Assembly (NCBI GenBank): GCA_963575745.1
Contig: CAUYUJ010017812.1
Location: 62,001 to 126,000 of the forward strand
Reading direction: 5' to 3'
Length of the DNA: 64,000 nucleotides
Origin: Prorocentrum cordatum
Taxonomy: Eukaryota > Sar > Dinophyceae > Prorocentrales > Prorocentraceae
Part shown: positions 1 to 10,730 of the stretch, piece after piece
Position numbering within the stretch: position 1 is the stretch's first letter
Layout: the number at the start of each line of letters is the position of its first letter
Position numbers and translations under genes: made by a program
Notes under the pieces: model-generated
Database searches by the model: none
What the model was told of the DNA's origin: nothing
The model's input: the letters and a program-made list of their open reading frames with translations, nothing else

Positions 1-730
1 GCCGCTTGGGATGCTGGGCGCGTCTGCAGGCAGAAACGCGAGACCGCGCTTTGAACTTGCGCACGCCGATTCGGCGGTTGCGACACACTGTGAATCTGAA
101 TACGCCTGCGCACCAGAGTGGAGAAGGGAGCACAGAATCAATTCTGGGCGCGCGGACGCCCAGAAACGCTCAGATTGCGAACCTGGGTGCGCCTGGGAAC
201 CAGAACGCAGTAAGGCGCTCAGGATGCAATTCTTGACGCGCGGACGCCCAGGAGCGCTAAATCACGCTCAGATTCCGAGCCCGGGTGCTCCCGTGCACCA
301 GAACGCCGAAAGGAGCTCAGAATGCAATTCTGAGCGCGCGCACGCTGAAAAACTCTCAGACTGCGAATCTTGGCGCGCCCGGTCACCTGAATGCAGAACG
401 GAGCTCAGAATGCAACTCTGGGCGCGTTCAGAAGCGCGAAGTCGCGCACAGATTGCGAATCTGGGTGCGCCTGGGCAAGCACAAAATGCAATTCTGGGCA
501 CGCGGACGCCCACGACCGCCAAGTCGCGCTCAGATTGCGAATCTGGGTGCGCCTGGGCACCAGAACGCAAAAAGGAAGGAGCTCGCAATACCGGGCAAGC
601 GGACGCCGCCCGCAATGCGCAACTTCGCGCCCTGACCGCAGTTGCAAGGATTCGCTGCGATTGCACTCCTGGACGCGCCGACGCGCGCAGAATGCAATTC
701 TGGGCGTACTGGCGCCAGAACAACCCCAGC
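1..730. repeat. GCAATTCTG minisatellite, part 1
   Basis: Degenerate array of roughly 55-90 base units containing CTCAGAATGCAATTCTGGGC and CAGATTGCGAATCTGGGTGC alternating with GGACGCCCA. The core is near-palindromic (CAGAATGCAATTCTG), so it is seen in both orientations across the window. Reading frames are open on both strands here, but their translations are repeats and resemble no protein family. The same block, slightly rearranged, lies at 57236-57700, next to the 3' end of the minus-strand family-2 element. This stretch is therefore probably the same terminal region of a lost relative. Confidence 0.8.
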
Positions 731-1091
731 GCTTGCGAGGCGCACCAGCATGCGACGAACAAGGCGCTGGCCAGCAAGGGCGCGGGCCTGGGGTATGGCA
801 GCCAGGCCAGGGCCCACTTGTGCACGGCACTGGCCAGCACCCCGCAGGGCGCTTGCTCCGCGGCGGCCGTGGTGCCGGGAACTTGCTATCCCGCCCCCGA
901 GCCGGGCGGTGCCCCGATCGGCCTCCGGAGTTGTCGAAGACCACCGCTGCTCCGAGTTGGAGCCAACCAGGCTTTGGAAGAAATCTGCCGCTCCGTCGGG
1001 GGCCCAAGCCGTGACTGCCCACAAGTTTACGTACACGGTTAAAGCCATCAACTGATGAATCTACCAACCGTTCTACGTCAGGCGGGGCCTT

Positions 1092-1133
1092 AATATTTTC
1101 CTCCCCATCGAAACCTTTGGTTTAGGAGGTATC
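1092..1133 (-). other. Terminal hairpin of a DIRS-like element (inverted copy)
   Basis: Imperfect inverted repeat CCTCCCC...GGTTTAGGAGG with an AATATTTTCC flank. Read on the minus strand it is CCTCCTAAACC...GGGGAGGAAAATATT. It is the inverted twin of 7515-7556 and resembles the hairpins at 22439-22481, 29436-29476 and 58178-58230, which lie just 3' of recombinase genes. This suggests that a recombinase-bearing element once ended here. Confidence 0.55.
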
Positions 1134-1235
1134 AAAAACGACAAGAGCTCCAAAGCTCCCGCAGCGCCCAAGAGATCTGCAAGCTGACTGCGGGAGACCT
1201 CCGAAAAGCTCCAAGACGCTTCATTGCTTCCGCGC

Positions 1236-1254
1236 GAAAACGCGTAGCGTTTTC
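1236..1254. other. Perfect 8-bp-arm palindrome
   Basis: GAAAACGC - GTA - GCGTTTTC, extended outward by CGCGC/GCGCG with a one-base bulge. The inverted copy lies at 7394-7412. It sits about 110 bases from the hairpin at 1092-1133. Its role is unknown; it could be a protein-binding site or part of an element terminus. Confidence 0.5.
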
Positions 1255-2149
1255 AGCGCGAGAAAACAACGAGCGGCCGGAGTTGTCTATGTACTCCTCC
1301 GCTTCTTTGCTCACTCGCCTTATCCCAAAGTGGGTGCTCCTGGTGGAGCTGGTGGTGCCTGGGAGCGCAAAGCGTCCTACAGGGCTGCCCCAATGTCACG
1401 GTTTCTTGCGCAGGCGCGCCTGTTGTTGCATTGCGGGCGTCGGCCCCCCAGTTAGTGGCAATTCGGCTCAGAGGCGCGGCCGAGTGCACGTGGGTCTGCA
1501 ATCTGTGCTCGTATTTGCGCTCTGGGACGTCCGCGCGCTCTGTGTTCGGTTCCGCAGTCTCGAGGCTGGGGCGCTCGGCGTTTGCGGTTAGGGCGCGGAT
1601 GCGCCCCGAACCCACCCAAACATCCAGTTTTGCATTCTGTGCGGTTTTGGCGCTGTCATGGGCTCGGGTGTCCAGTTCGCGCTGTGACTCGCGCTGCAGA
1701 GCCCAGTTCCCATGCGGGAGCCAAGTGCGCCCAGGGCAGGGCGCCCGAAAGCCCTTCGCAGCGCCTGGTGCGCGCCGAGCCGCACGCGCGCCTCGGATTG
1801 TACTCTGTGCAGTCTTGTGCGCAGGCGCGTCCGTGGGCGCATGGGCGAAAGTTCGCCTTCCTGGGCAGGCGTGCGTCCAGTGTGGCAGTTTTGGCTCTTC
1901 TCCGCGGTTTGGCGTCCAACCGTCCAGGTTTGGACGGTGGGCTCTGTTTTGCGCTGGGGGGGCGTTTGCGCGCCCGGTTCTGCGTTCTGGGCTCTGTGCC
2001 CATGGTGGAGCCTGGCACGTCCACCTTCGCAGTCCGACTGCAAGTTCGTGCGTCGGGGACGCCTGCGCGCCTAACAATCGCATTTTGGGCTTGCAGGCCG
2101 CACGGGCCAGAGAGAGGGTCTACGGACACTCTTGGGCACTCCGGGTCGG

Positions 2150-2665
2150 ATGTGTGCAGGCGGCAGAAGCTAGTCCTTGATGGGGGGGCATTGGCTAACC
2201 CCCCACCTGCACACAACGGGGGCGGGGGTGCTGTGCACTTGTGCGGCACGCCCGCCCTCGACCGACTCCGGGGGGGCCCGCGCCCCAAACGGCGCGCAAT
2301 CGGAATATCCATGCTGACGCCCTTTCAACAGGGAACTCAGAATTAAATTCTGGTGTGGCTCGTGAAATTTGGGCTCCGGCCACTGAAAATTCGATCCACT
2401 GCGGACGGATTTGCTTGGAGCAATTTTTCGGGCAACCCGGGAAAATGTCCGACGATGGTCGGCCGAAGTAGCGTGGAATGAGCGGAAGCCCCCTCGCATG
2501 AAGTTACTTGGCCAAAACAGGCCTCGTTACGCTCAAAATTGCTCTCTCCTTGCTCTGGCCCGGCCTGGAGGAGGGGGAGGTGCAGGGGGACCCATATAGC
2601 TCCCCTGGCCGCTCGGCGGTCAAAGGAGTTCGACTGGGATTGGCGTGGCACCGCTGTAGCTTGCA
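2150..2665 (+). repeat. Copy of the nested-element pol leader block
   Basis: The sequence from GGCAGAAGCTAGTCC through TTGGCCAAAACAGGCC matches the pol leader at 10912-11310 and 46120-46530, and in reverse the block at 6187-6490. It contains a long hairpin-like run (TTGGCTAACCCCCCACC...). No ORF with family similarity is present. It appears to be a fragment of another nested-type element, cut where the family-1 element begins at about 2666. Confidence 0.65.
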
Positions 2666-3003
2666 TGGTTTCGCCCAAGGGTGACGCGAGTGGCCCCCCT
2701 GGCCGCGATTAACGTCAAAGGAGGGTCGCCGGGATGCGCAGCAGCGTCACTGTGCGAGTTGGTGCCGTTGGAGGCGGAGCGGAGCGGAGGACTCTCTTCT
2801 TTCCCTCCTTCTTGCTGGGTGGGGCTCTAGCCGCTGGCGCGCCGTCGGTGACAGCTGGGCGCGTTCGAAAAACTGGTTGCGGGACGCAGGTGCGGGCTCT
2901 CTGGGGCTGCAACGTTGCGTGCGCCCATGTCCCGGTGCAACAGCAGTATCGGTCATGATCCGTTGCAGCCAGTCATTGTTGTTGTGCGCGCAAGCATGCA
3001 GCA

Positions 3004-3024
3004 CCGTGGCTGTGTTGGCTCAGG
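3004..3024 (+). other. Spliced-leader-like motif upstream of family-1 gag
   Basis: CCGTGGC...TGTTGGCTCAGG matches the dinoflagellate spliced leader (CCGTAGCC...TTGGCTCAAG) at 16 of 21 positions without gaps, by eye. It lies 79 bases before the gag ATG at 3104, and the same motif is present at 37654-37674 in copy 2. It is either a relic of a reintegrated trans-spliced mRNA or chance; alone it is weak evidence. Confidence 0.4.
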
Positions 3025-3103
3025 CAAATCACACACTCAAGTGCTACAGTGCAGCAGCTGCGTTGCAGATCACCTGCAGGCTCCTGTCCTGTACTGCTGC
3101 GTC

Positions 3104-3460
3104 ATGGCTTCGTTCTCAGCAGATGAGATCAGCTCGGACCTCCCCGGCCTCCCGCAGGGAGCATTCGCAGGCGCTTCCACAGAAGATATTTTGGAGCTCG
3201 CCAAGTTCGTCTGCTCTGTAGACGAAAACGCCAAGGCTAAACATGACCTTCGCTTTTACACTGGCACGGCGCGTGCCATGGCAGAGGTCGCGCAGGGCGT
3301 CCAGATGGAGGATTACGCAGACGACTTCATCCGCGACTCCCTCAAGACTGGCTTGGTGCTCCACGACAAGCCGTTCGCCTCTTCCGGCCCTGAGGGTTAG
3401 AAAGAATTTGTTCTGGTGCCTGCTATGCTGTCGCTGGCTCTGCGTGCGCAGGGTAGGTTT
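3104..3460 (+). pseudogene. Family-1 gag, N-terminal 119 codons (copy 1, broken)
   Basis: The translation starts MASFSADEISSDLPGLPQGA and aligns along its length with the N-terminus of the intact family-2 Gag on the minus strand (MSFSAAEVEAFVRDLPQGAL), sharing LPQGA, VDE.PK.HHDL and the closing ALR.Q/AYRVQ segment. The role by analogy is structural: a capsid-like protein packaging element RNA. An in-frame TAG at 3398-3400 replaces the TGG (Trp) found at the matching place in copy 2, so this copy is dead. The frame then stays open to F119, where the nested element begins. The remainder of gag resumes at 17660 in the same frame. Confidence 0.75.
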
Positions 3461-3666
3461 GCGCAGTTTCTGAGGAGGCTGTGCATTCGGGAAACGAAGT
3501 TTTCGCGGACACCCCAAAACGGGTTATTCTTCGTATCAAATCATTGCAGGTTGCTCCCCTTATATTGCAATATCGATGGGCTTCGCCTTCATGTGGGGTC
3601 TTTCACCGTCGGTATTGTTTTCTCGAGCGCAGGCCCAGGGGTAGTTCCGCGCGCTTTTCGCGGACC
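3461..3666 (+). repeat. Nested element A1 terminal repeat
   Basis: Begins GCGCAGTTTCTGAGGAGGC and ends at CTTTTCGCGGACC. Near-identical blocks are at 17212-17418 (A2), 38111-38298 (A1 of copy 2, about 20 bases shorter inside) and 52437-52643. A diverged version starts at 30228. It contains the short palindrome GAAAC-GAA-GTTTTC. It is non-coding in the element's sense, although frames run through it. Confidence 0.8.
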
Positions 3667-3739
3667 TCCTGGTTGGGTTTTGATCGCACCCACGCTGCCG
3701 AGATCGTCCCCGCAGGCAGGTGCACGCCCCTGCTGACAA

Positions 3740-4130
3740 CCCGCGCCACGCTTGGCCTGGTTGCTGCAGTGCGGCATTCTTCGCCCCCTGCCTTGCGCAG
3801 TGCGGCGTGCCCCCTGCTGCCAACCTGCGCCACGCTTGGCCTGGTTGCTGCAGTGCGGCATTCTTCGCCCCCTGCCTTGCGCAGTGCGGCGTGCCCCCTG
3901 CTGCCAACCTGCGCCTCTCGTGGCCCGGTTGCTGCAGTGCGGCATTCTTCGCCCCCTGCCTTGCGCAGTGCGGCGTGCTGCTGCCAACCTGCGCCTCTTT
4001 TGGCCCGGTTGCTGCGGTGCGGCATTATTTTCGCGCCCTGCCTTGCGCAGTGCGGTGTGCCCCCTGCTGCCAACCAACCTGCGCCTCGCTTGGCCCGGTT
4101 GCTGCAGTGCGGCATTTTTTTAGCGTCCTG
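3740..4130. repeat. About 85-bp tandem array, copy 1
   Basis: Roughly five units, each with TTGGCCTGGTTGCTGCAGTG, CGGCATTCTTCGCCCCCTGC and CTGCTGCCAACCTGCGCC. The matching array is at 38370-38765, and a diverged one with about seven units at 34520-35060. Cys/Ala-rich frames open in it are by-products of the repeat and of high GC. Confidence 0.85.
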
Positions 4131-4139
4131 ACCCGACCC

Positions 4140-5205
4140 CATTTGCCTTGGGGGAGCGGTCCAGCAACCCTTGTGACGCTCAGGAGCGGCCCCCAGTCTT
4201 TTGGTGCGCGGTGCCAGCAACCCTGTGACGCTCAGGAGCCGCCCCCACTTGCACGTGGGAGCGCGGTCCAGCAACCCTGCGACGCGCAGGAACCGCCCCC
4301 ATTTGCAGTGGCGAGCGCGGCCCCAACACCCTGTGAGGCTCAGGAGCCGCCCCCATTTGCACGTGGGAGCGCGGTCCAGCAACCCTGTGACGCGCAGGAG
4401 CCGCCCCCATTCGCACGTGCGAGCGCGGTCCAGCAACCCTGTCACGCTCAGGAGCCGCCCCCAGTCTGCTGGTGCGCGGTCTCAGCAACCCTGTGACGCT
4501 CAGGAGCCGCCCCCCATTTGCATTGGGAAGCGGTCCAGCAACCCTGCGACGCTCAGGAGCCGCCCCAGTTGCACCGGGGAGCGGTCCAGCAACCCTGTGA
4601 CGCTCAGGAGCTGCCCCCTCTGCCGGTGCGCGGCCCAGCAATCCTGTGACGCTCAGGAGCCGCCCCCACTTGCACGTGGGAGTGCGGTCCAGCAGCCCTG
4701 CGACGCACAGGAGCCGCCCCCATTTGCAGTGGCGAGCGCGGCCCCAGCAACCCTGCGACGCGCAGGAGCCGCCCCCATTTGCACGTGGGAGCGCGGTCCA
4801 GCAACCCTGTGACGCGCAGGAGCCGCCCTCATTCGCACGTGCGAGGGCGGTCCAGCAACCCTGTGACGCTCAGGAGCCGCTTCCAGTCCCACACTGGAAT
4901 GCGGTCCTAGCAGCCCTGTGACGTTCAGGAGCCGCTTCCAATCTGCTGGATTGCGGTCCCAGCAACCCTGTGACGCTCAGGAGCCGCCCCCATTTGCATT
5001 GGGGAGCGGTCCAGCAACCCTGTGACGCTCAGGAGCCGCCCCAGTTGCCCTGGGCAGCGGTCCAGCAACCCTGTGACGCTCAGGAGCCGCTTCCAGTCCC
5101 ACACTGAATTGCGGTCTCAGCAGCCCTGTGACGCTCAGGAGCCGCCCCCAGTCTTCTGCTGGCGCGCGGTCCAGCAACCCTGTGATGCTCAGGCGGGTTC
5201 TAGCG
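4140..5205. repeat. 55-62-bp tandem array (GACGCTCAGGAGCCGCC), copy 1
   Basis: About 18 degenerate units built on AGCAACCCTGTGACGCTCAG followed by GAGCCGCCCCC and a variable part such as CATTTGCACGTGGGAGCG. The array is repeated at 8140-9200 and 38770-39845. The core CAACCCTGTGACGCTCAGG also forms the larger-unit arrays at 30590-34400. No protein-coding signal is seen. Confidence 0.88.
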
Positions 5206-5760
5206 GGGGATGCGCGAATGCTCCTTCGCATGGGCCAAAATGGCCACAGTGACCAAAAATACCTCCCGCCTTGTTCTGGTCCTGTGGCGGCGGAGGCAAG
5301 TCTGGAGGGGCGCTGGATTCCCGCCTCCCCATGACGCTCCCCGTCGGCCTGGGTGCTCCTCTCAGGCCACGGGGAGGGATAGGGAGCGGGTCGTTGCCAC
5401 GGCCGGATCCTTGTCGCCACGGCCCCTCCGAGCCGACCCAAGTGCCCTCCGTCTCCCGTTGCAGGGGGCACTGGGAGGATTGCATTCGACACCGGCTGCC
5501 CCCCTGCCCGCGTGAAACGCCGATGGGGAGCAGCGCTTGGTTTCGGCAGGAGGCGGAGGAGGAGTCCTCATCCCGCTAACCTTCCCTTCCGCAGAACGGT
5601 GGTCCTCGAGGGACGGCATCCGTCCTTCTAGCTTGCGTATGGTGAGGAATCACCGTTGTCGGAGAGAGGAGGTTTCTACGTCCATTCACGCTCGCGGACG
5701 CCGCCCCGCACAGGTTCGCAATCGCGGCGGGAGTTGGTCGGCCAGGCACCAGCGCGCCCA
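5206..5760. other. GC-rich spacer, no gene seen
   Basis: This is non-repetitive GC-rich sequence between two arrays, present also at 9202-9760 and 39842-40380. Frames are open in several registers, but none has a recognisable domain and differences between copies do not favour one frame (for example a CCCC insertion in the 9.4-kb copy shifts frame). I see no gene or site here. Confidence 0.5.
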
Positions 5761-6186
5761 GATTTGCATTCCGAGCTCGATTGTCATGCTTTTGGCGCCG
5801 CCGCGTGCAGAATTTCATTCCTATATTTTTTTGCAAGTTTGGGCGTGTGCTAGCCCAGAATTGCTTTCTAAGCCCTTTCGCGTTTCTGGGCCGCCGCGAG
5901 CACCCAGAATTGAGCCTGAATTTGTGCTGACTCCACCGCGCCCAGAATTGCATTCTGAGCTCTATTTCACGTGTTTGGGCACGTGCGCGCCCAGACTTGC
6001 AGTCTGCTTTATCTCGCATTTGCAGCGCCGCTGCGCCCAGACTTGCATTCTGAGCTCGTTTTCGCGTTTCCGGAGCCTCCACAACGAGATTCGCAATTGC
6101 GGCGAGTTGCTCATTCTGGCACCAGCGCGTGAGCTCGATTCTTTCGGCGCCTCTGCGCCCAGAAGTGCATTCTGAATTCGATTTCA
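5760..6186. repeat. GCAATTCTG minisatellite within segment C
   Basis: Units of about 55-65 bases with GCGCCCAGAATTGCATTCTG followed by AGCTC and a variable TTTCGCG/TTTCACG stretch. This is the reverse orientation of the motif seen at 1-730. It is repeated at 9760-10187 and 40385-40835. Confidence 0.8.
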
Positions 6187-7393
6187 CGGCCGACCATCGT
6201 CGGACATTTTCCCGGGTTGCCCGAAAAATTGCTCCAAGCAAATCCGTCCGCAGTGGATCGAATTTTCAGTGGCCGGAGCCCAAATTTCACGAGCCACACC
6301 AGAATTTAATTCTGAGTTCCCTGTTGAAAGGGCGCCAGCATGGATATTCCGATTACGCGCCGTTTGGGACGCGGGCCCCCCCGGAGTCGGTCGAGGACGG
6401 GCGTGCCGCACAAGTGCACAGCACCCCCGCCCCCGTTGTGTGCAGGTGGGGGGTTAGCCAATGCCCCCCCATCAAGGACTAGCTTCTGCCGCCTGCACAC
6501 ATCCGACCCGGAGTGCCCAAGAGTGTCCGTAGACCCTCTCTCTGGCCCGTGCGGCCTGCAAGCCCAAAATGCGATTGTTAGGCGCGCAGGCGTCCCCGAC
6601 GCACGAACTTGCAGTCGGACTGCGAAGGTGGACGAGGCTCCACCATGGGCACAGAGCCCAGAACGCAGAACCGGGCGCGCAAACGCCCCCCCAGCGCAAA
6701 ACAGAGCCCACCGTCCAAACCTGGACGGTTGGACGCCAAACCGCGGAGAAGAGCCAAAACTGCCACACTGGACGCACGCCTGCCCAGGAAGGCGAACTTT
6801 CGCCCATGCGCCCACGGACGCGCCTGCGCACAAGACTGCACAGAGTACAATCCGAGGCGCGCGTGCGGCTCGGCGCGCACCAGGCACTGCGAAGGGCTTT
6901 CGGGCGCCCTGCCCTGGGCGCACTTGGCTCCCGCATGGGAACTGGGCTCTGCAGCGCGAGTCAGAGCGCGAACTGGACACCCGAGCCCATGACAGCGCCA
7001 AAACCGCACATAATGCAAAACTGGATGTTTGGGTGGGTTGGGGGCGCATCCGCGCCCTAACCGCAAACGCCGAGCGCCCCAGCCTCGAGACTGCGGAACC
7101 GAACACGGAGCGCGCGGACGTCCCAGAGCGCAAATACGAGCACAGATTGCAGACCCACGTGCACTCGGCCGTGCCTCTGAGCCGAATTGCCACTAACTGG
7201 GGGGCCGACGCCCGCAATGCAACAACAGGCGCGCCTGCGCAAGAAACCGTGACATTGGGGCAGCCCTGTAGGACGCTTTGCGCTCCCAGGCACCACCAGC
7301 TCCACCAGGAGCACCCACTTTGGGATAAGGCGAGTGAGCAAAGAAGCGGAGGAGTACATAGACAACTCCGGCCGCTCGTTGTTTTCTCGCGCT

Positions 7394-7412
7394 GAAAACG
7401 CTACGCGTTTTC
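7394..7412. other. Palindrome, inverted twin of 1236-1254
   Basis: GAAAACGC - TAC - GCGTTTTC inside the right arm, about 105 bases before the 7515 hairpin. Function unknown. Confidence 0.5.
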
Positions 7413-7514
7413 GCGCGGAAACAATGAAGCGTCTTGGAGCTTTTCGGAGGTCTCCCGCAGTCAGCTCGCAGATCTCTTGGGCGCTGCGGGAGCTTTGGAG
7501 CTATTGTCGTTTTT

Positions 7515-7556
7515 GATACCTCCTAAACCAAAGGTTTCGATGGGGAGGAAAATATT
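7515..7556 (+). other. Terminal hairpin of a DIRS-like element
   Basis: GATACCTCC...GGGGAGGAAAATATT, an imperfect inverted repeat of the same type as the hairpins 3' of the recombinase genes at 22439, 29436 and 58230. It is followed by CCTGGTTGGCTCCAACTCGG and GGGATAGCAAGTTCCCGGC, which also follow the 58-kb hairpin and, less exactly, the 22.4-kb one. The conserved order supports common descent as an A-type terminal repeat. Confidence 0.55.
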
Positions 7557-8006
7557 AAGGCCCCGCCTGACGTAGAACGGTTGGTAGATTCATCAGTTGA
7601 TGGCTTTAACCGTGTACGTAAACTTGTGGGCAGTCACGGCTTGGGCCCCCGACGGAGCGGCAGATTTCTTCCAAAGCCTGGTTGGCTCCAACTCGGAGCA
7701 GCGGTGGTCTTCGACAACTCCGGAGGCCGATCGGGGCACCGCCCGGCTCGGGGGCGGGATAGCAAGTTCCCGGCACCACGGCCGCCGCGGAGCAAGCGCC
7801 CTGCGGGGTGCTGGCCAGTGCCGTGCACAAGTGGGCCCTGGCCTGGCTGCCATACCCCAGGCCCGCGCCCTTGCTGGCCAGCGCCTTGTTCGTCGCATGC
7901 TGGTGCGCCTCGCAAGCGCTGGGGTTGTTCTGGCGCCAGTACGCCCAGAATTGCATTCTGCGCGCGTCGGCGCGTCCAGGAGTGCAATCGCAGCGAATCC
8001 TTGCAA

Positions 8007-10187
8007 CTGCGGTGCGGCATTATTTTCGCGCCCTGCCTTGCGCAGTGCGGTGTGCCCCCTGCTGCCAACCAACCTGCGCCTCGCTTGGCCCGGTTGCTGC
8101 AGTGCGGCATTCTTTTAGCGTCCTGACCCGACCCCATTTGCCTTGGGGGAGCGGTCCAGCAACCCTTGTGACGCTCAGGAGCGGCCCCCAGTCTTTTGGT
8201 GCGCGGTGCCAGCAACCCTGTGACGCTCAGGAGCCGCCCCCACTTGCACGTGGGAGCGCGGTCCAGCAACCCTGCGACGCGCAGGAACCGCCCCCATTTG
8301 CAGTGGCGAGCGCGGCCCCAACAACCTGTGAGGCTCAGGAGCCGCCCCCATTTGCACGTGGGAGCGCGGTCCAGCAACCCTGTGACGTGCAGGAGCCGCC
8401 CCCATTCGCACGTGCGAGCGCGGTCCAGCAACCCTGTCACGCTCAGGAGCCGCCCCCAGTCTGCTGGTGCGCGGTCTCAGCAACCCTGTGACGCTCAGGA
8501 GCCGCCCCCCATTTGCATTGGGAAGCGGTCCAGCAACCCTGTGACGCTCAGGAGCCGCCCCAGTTGCACCGGGGAGCGGTCCAGCAACCCTGTGACGCTC
8601 AGGAGCTGCCCTTCTCTGCCGGTGCGCGGCCCAGCAATCCTGTGACGCTCAGGAGCCGCCCCCACTTGCACGTGGGAGTGCGGTCCAGCAGCCCTGCGAC
8701 GCACAGGAGCCGCCCCCATTTGCAGTGGCGAGCGCGGCCCCAGCAACCCTGCGACGCGCAAGAGCCGCCCCCATTTGCACGTGGGAGCGCGGTCCAGCAA
8801 CCCTGTGACGCGCAGGAGCCGCCCTCATTCGCACGTGCGAGGGCGGTCCAGCAACCCTGTGACGCTCAGGAGCCGCTTCCAGTCCCACACTGGAATGCGG
8901 TCCTAGCAGCCCTGTGACGTTCAGGAGCCGCTTCCAATCTGCTGGATTACGGTCCCAGCAACCCTGTGACGCTCAGGAGCCGCCCCCATTTGCATTGGGG
9001 AGCGGTCCAGCAACCCTGTGACGCTCAGGAGCCGCCCCAGTTGCCCTGGGCAGCGGTCCAGCAACCCTGTGACGCTCAGGAGCCGCTTCCAGTCCCACAC
9101 TGAATTGCGGTCTCAGCAGCCCTGTGACGCTCAGGAGCCGCCCCCAGTCTTCTGCTGGCGCGCGGTCCAGCAACCCTGTGATGCTCAGGCGGGTTCTAGC
9201 GGGGGATGCGCGAATGCTCCTTCGCATGGGCCAAAATGGCCACAGTGACCAAAAATACCTCCCGCCTTGTTCTGGTCCTGTGGCGGCGGAGGCAAGTCTG
9301 GAGGGGCGCTGGATTCCCGCCTCCCCATGACGCTCCCCGTCGGCCTGGGTGCTCCTCTCAGGCCACGGGGAGGGATAGGGAGCGGGTCGTTGCCACGGCC
9401 GGATCCTTGTCGCCACGGCCCCTCCGAGCCGACCCAAGTGCCCTCCCCCCGTCTCCCGTTGCAGGGGGCACTGGGAGGATTGCATTCGACACCGGCTGCC
9501 CCCCTGCCCGCGTGAAACGCCGATGGGGAGCAGCGCTTGGTTTCGGCAGGAGGCGGAGGAGGAGTCCTCATCCCGCTAACCTTCCCTTCCGCAGAACGGT
9601 GGTCCTCGAGGGACGGCATCCGTCCTTCTAGCTTGCGTATGGTGAGGAATCACCGTTGTCGGAGAGAGGAGGTTTCTACGTCCATTCACGCTCGCGGACG
9701 CCGCCCCGCACAGGTTCGCAATCGCGGCGGGAGTTGGTCGGCCAGGCACCAGCGCGCCCAGATTTGCATTCCGAGCTCGATTGTCATGCTTTTGGCGCCG
9801 CCGCGTGCAGAATTTCATTCCTATATTTTTTGCAAGTTTGGGCGTGTGCTAGCCCAGAATTGCTTTCTAAGCCCTATCGCGTTTCTGGGCCGCCGCGAGC
9901 ACCCAGAATTGAGCCTGAATTTGTGCTGACTCCACCGCGCCCAGAATTGCATTCTGAGCTCTATTTCACGTGTTTGGGCACGTGCGCGCCCAGACTTGCA
10001 GTCTGCTTTATCTCGCATTTGCAGCGCCGCTGCGCCCAGACTTGCATTCTGAGCTCGTTTTCGCGTTTCCGGAGCCTCCACAACGAGATTCGCAATTGCG
10101 GCGAGTTGCTCATTCTGGCACCAGCGCGTGAGCTCGATTCTTTCGGCGCCTCTGCGCCCAGAAGTGCATTCTGAATTCGATTTCACG
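8007..10187. repeat. Segment C', second copy of the 2.2-kb duplication
   Basis: Direct copy of 4012-6188 with few differences, containing the 55-62-bp array (8140-9200), the GC-rich spacer and the minisatellite. Past 10187 it continues into sequence (TGTTTGGGCCCCTGCACTCC) that matches copy 2 at 40829 onward. C' is therefore joined to the original right flank and C to the inverted insert. Confidence 0.85.
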
Positions 10188-10730
10188 TGTTTGGGCCCCT
10201 GCACTCCCAGAGTGCATTCTGAGCTCAATTTCGCGGCTCTGGCGCTGCAACGCCCAGATTCGCAAGTGGGGCACGTTCCCCATCATTCTGGCACCAGCGC
10301 GCCCAGCCAGCGCTGGCGGAAGCAGAATCGCATTCTGCATTTCGCTGTTCCAGCGCAATTTCGTCATTCTGGCACCAGCGCGCCCAGAATTGCATTCTGA
10401 GCTCTATTTTCCGGTTTGGGCGCCTGCGCGCCCAGAATTGCATTCTGAGCTCGATTTCGCGCGCTTGGGCGCTTGCGCGCTCAGATTTGATTCTGAACTC
10501 TATTTTCCGGTTTGGGCGCCTGCGCGCCCAGAACTGCATTCTGAGCTCGATTTCGCCTGCTCGGGCGCTTGCGCGCCCAGAATTGCAGTCAGAGCTTAAT
10601 TCCGCGGCGTGGGCGCTAGCACGCGCTGATTCGCAATTGCGGCGCGACTTCGCCCGCTGATTGGATTCTGAGCTCGATTCCGCACGTTCGAGTCTCGCGC
10701 GCCCAGATTTACAATCGCGGTGCAGATTTG
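10188..10730. repeat. Minisatellite continuing 3' of segment C'; contains Merlin empty site
   Basis: Further GCGCCCAGAATTGCATTCTG units, matching 40829-41242 and then 45775-45900. At 10596-10603 the sequence TTAATTCC runs on uninterrupted, whereas the homologous place in copy 2 (41235-41242) is followed by a 4.5-kb Merlin-OTU transposon. This is the unoccupied target site. Confidence 0.8.

Larger units (their letters stand above)
635..2465. repeat. Left arm of 1.83-kb inverted repeat
   Basis: This stretch recurs almost base for base in reverse complement at 6187-8013. Both ends were located by eye: the left arm ends in ...GATGGTCGGCCG and the other arm begins CGGCCGACCATC. At the other side, ACCGCAGTTGCAAGG (635) pairs with CCTTGCAACTGCGGT (ending 8013). 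It contains a hairpin (1092-1133), minisatellite sequence and a leader-like block (2150-2465) shared with the region upstream of the nested pol genes. No gene is supported inside it. Confidence 0.88.
4012..6188. repeat. Segment C, first copy of a 2.2-kb duplication
   Basis: This segment recurs at 8007-10187 in the same orientation. Between the two copies sits the inverted segment 6187-8013. At the right junction 7 bases (CTGCGGT, 8007-8013) belong to both neighbours; at the left junction only 2 bases (CG, 6187-6188) overlap. Copy 2 of the nested element has only one C (38650-40835), so the duplication arose in copy 1. Confidence 0.85.
6187..8013. repeat. Right arm of 1.83-kb inverted repeat (A')
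   Basis: Reverse complement of 635-2465, inserted between the two copies of segment C. The left junction shares CG with segment C and the right junction shares CTGCGGT with it. It includes a hairpin at 7515-7556 and a palindrome at 7394-7412. The order A - B - C - A' - C' is what two template switches during replication repair would leave; an assembly error is the main alternative. Confidence 0.85.

Noticed and set aside
1588-2312. Long frames in the inverted-repeat arms (also 6306-7395)
   Set aside because: Open on both strands in several frames, no family similarity, and the two arms are inverted copies, so conservation says nothing about coding.
3104-3460. A separate short gene ending at 3400
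   Set aside because: Comparison with copy 2 and the family-2 Gag shows it is the start of a longer gag with a nonsense change.
3461-3666. A repeats as LTRs
   Set aside because: They are not at both outer ends of the element, and pol carries no integrase; B1-A2-B2 order and the YR gene fit split direct repeats instead.
4140-5205. Possible CRISPR-like array of regular repeats
   Set aside because: Units are degenerate, contiguous and of variable length, without unique spacers of constant size or any cas gene, in apparently eukaryotic DNA.
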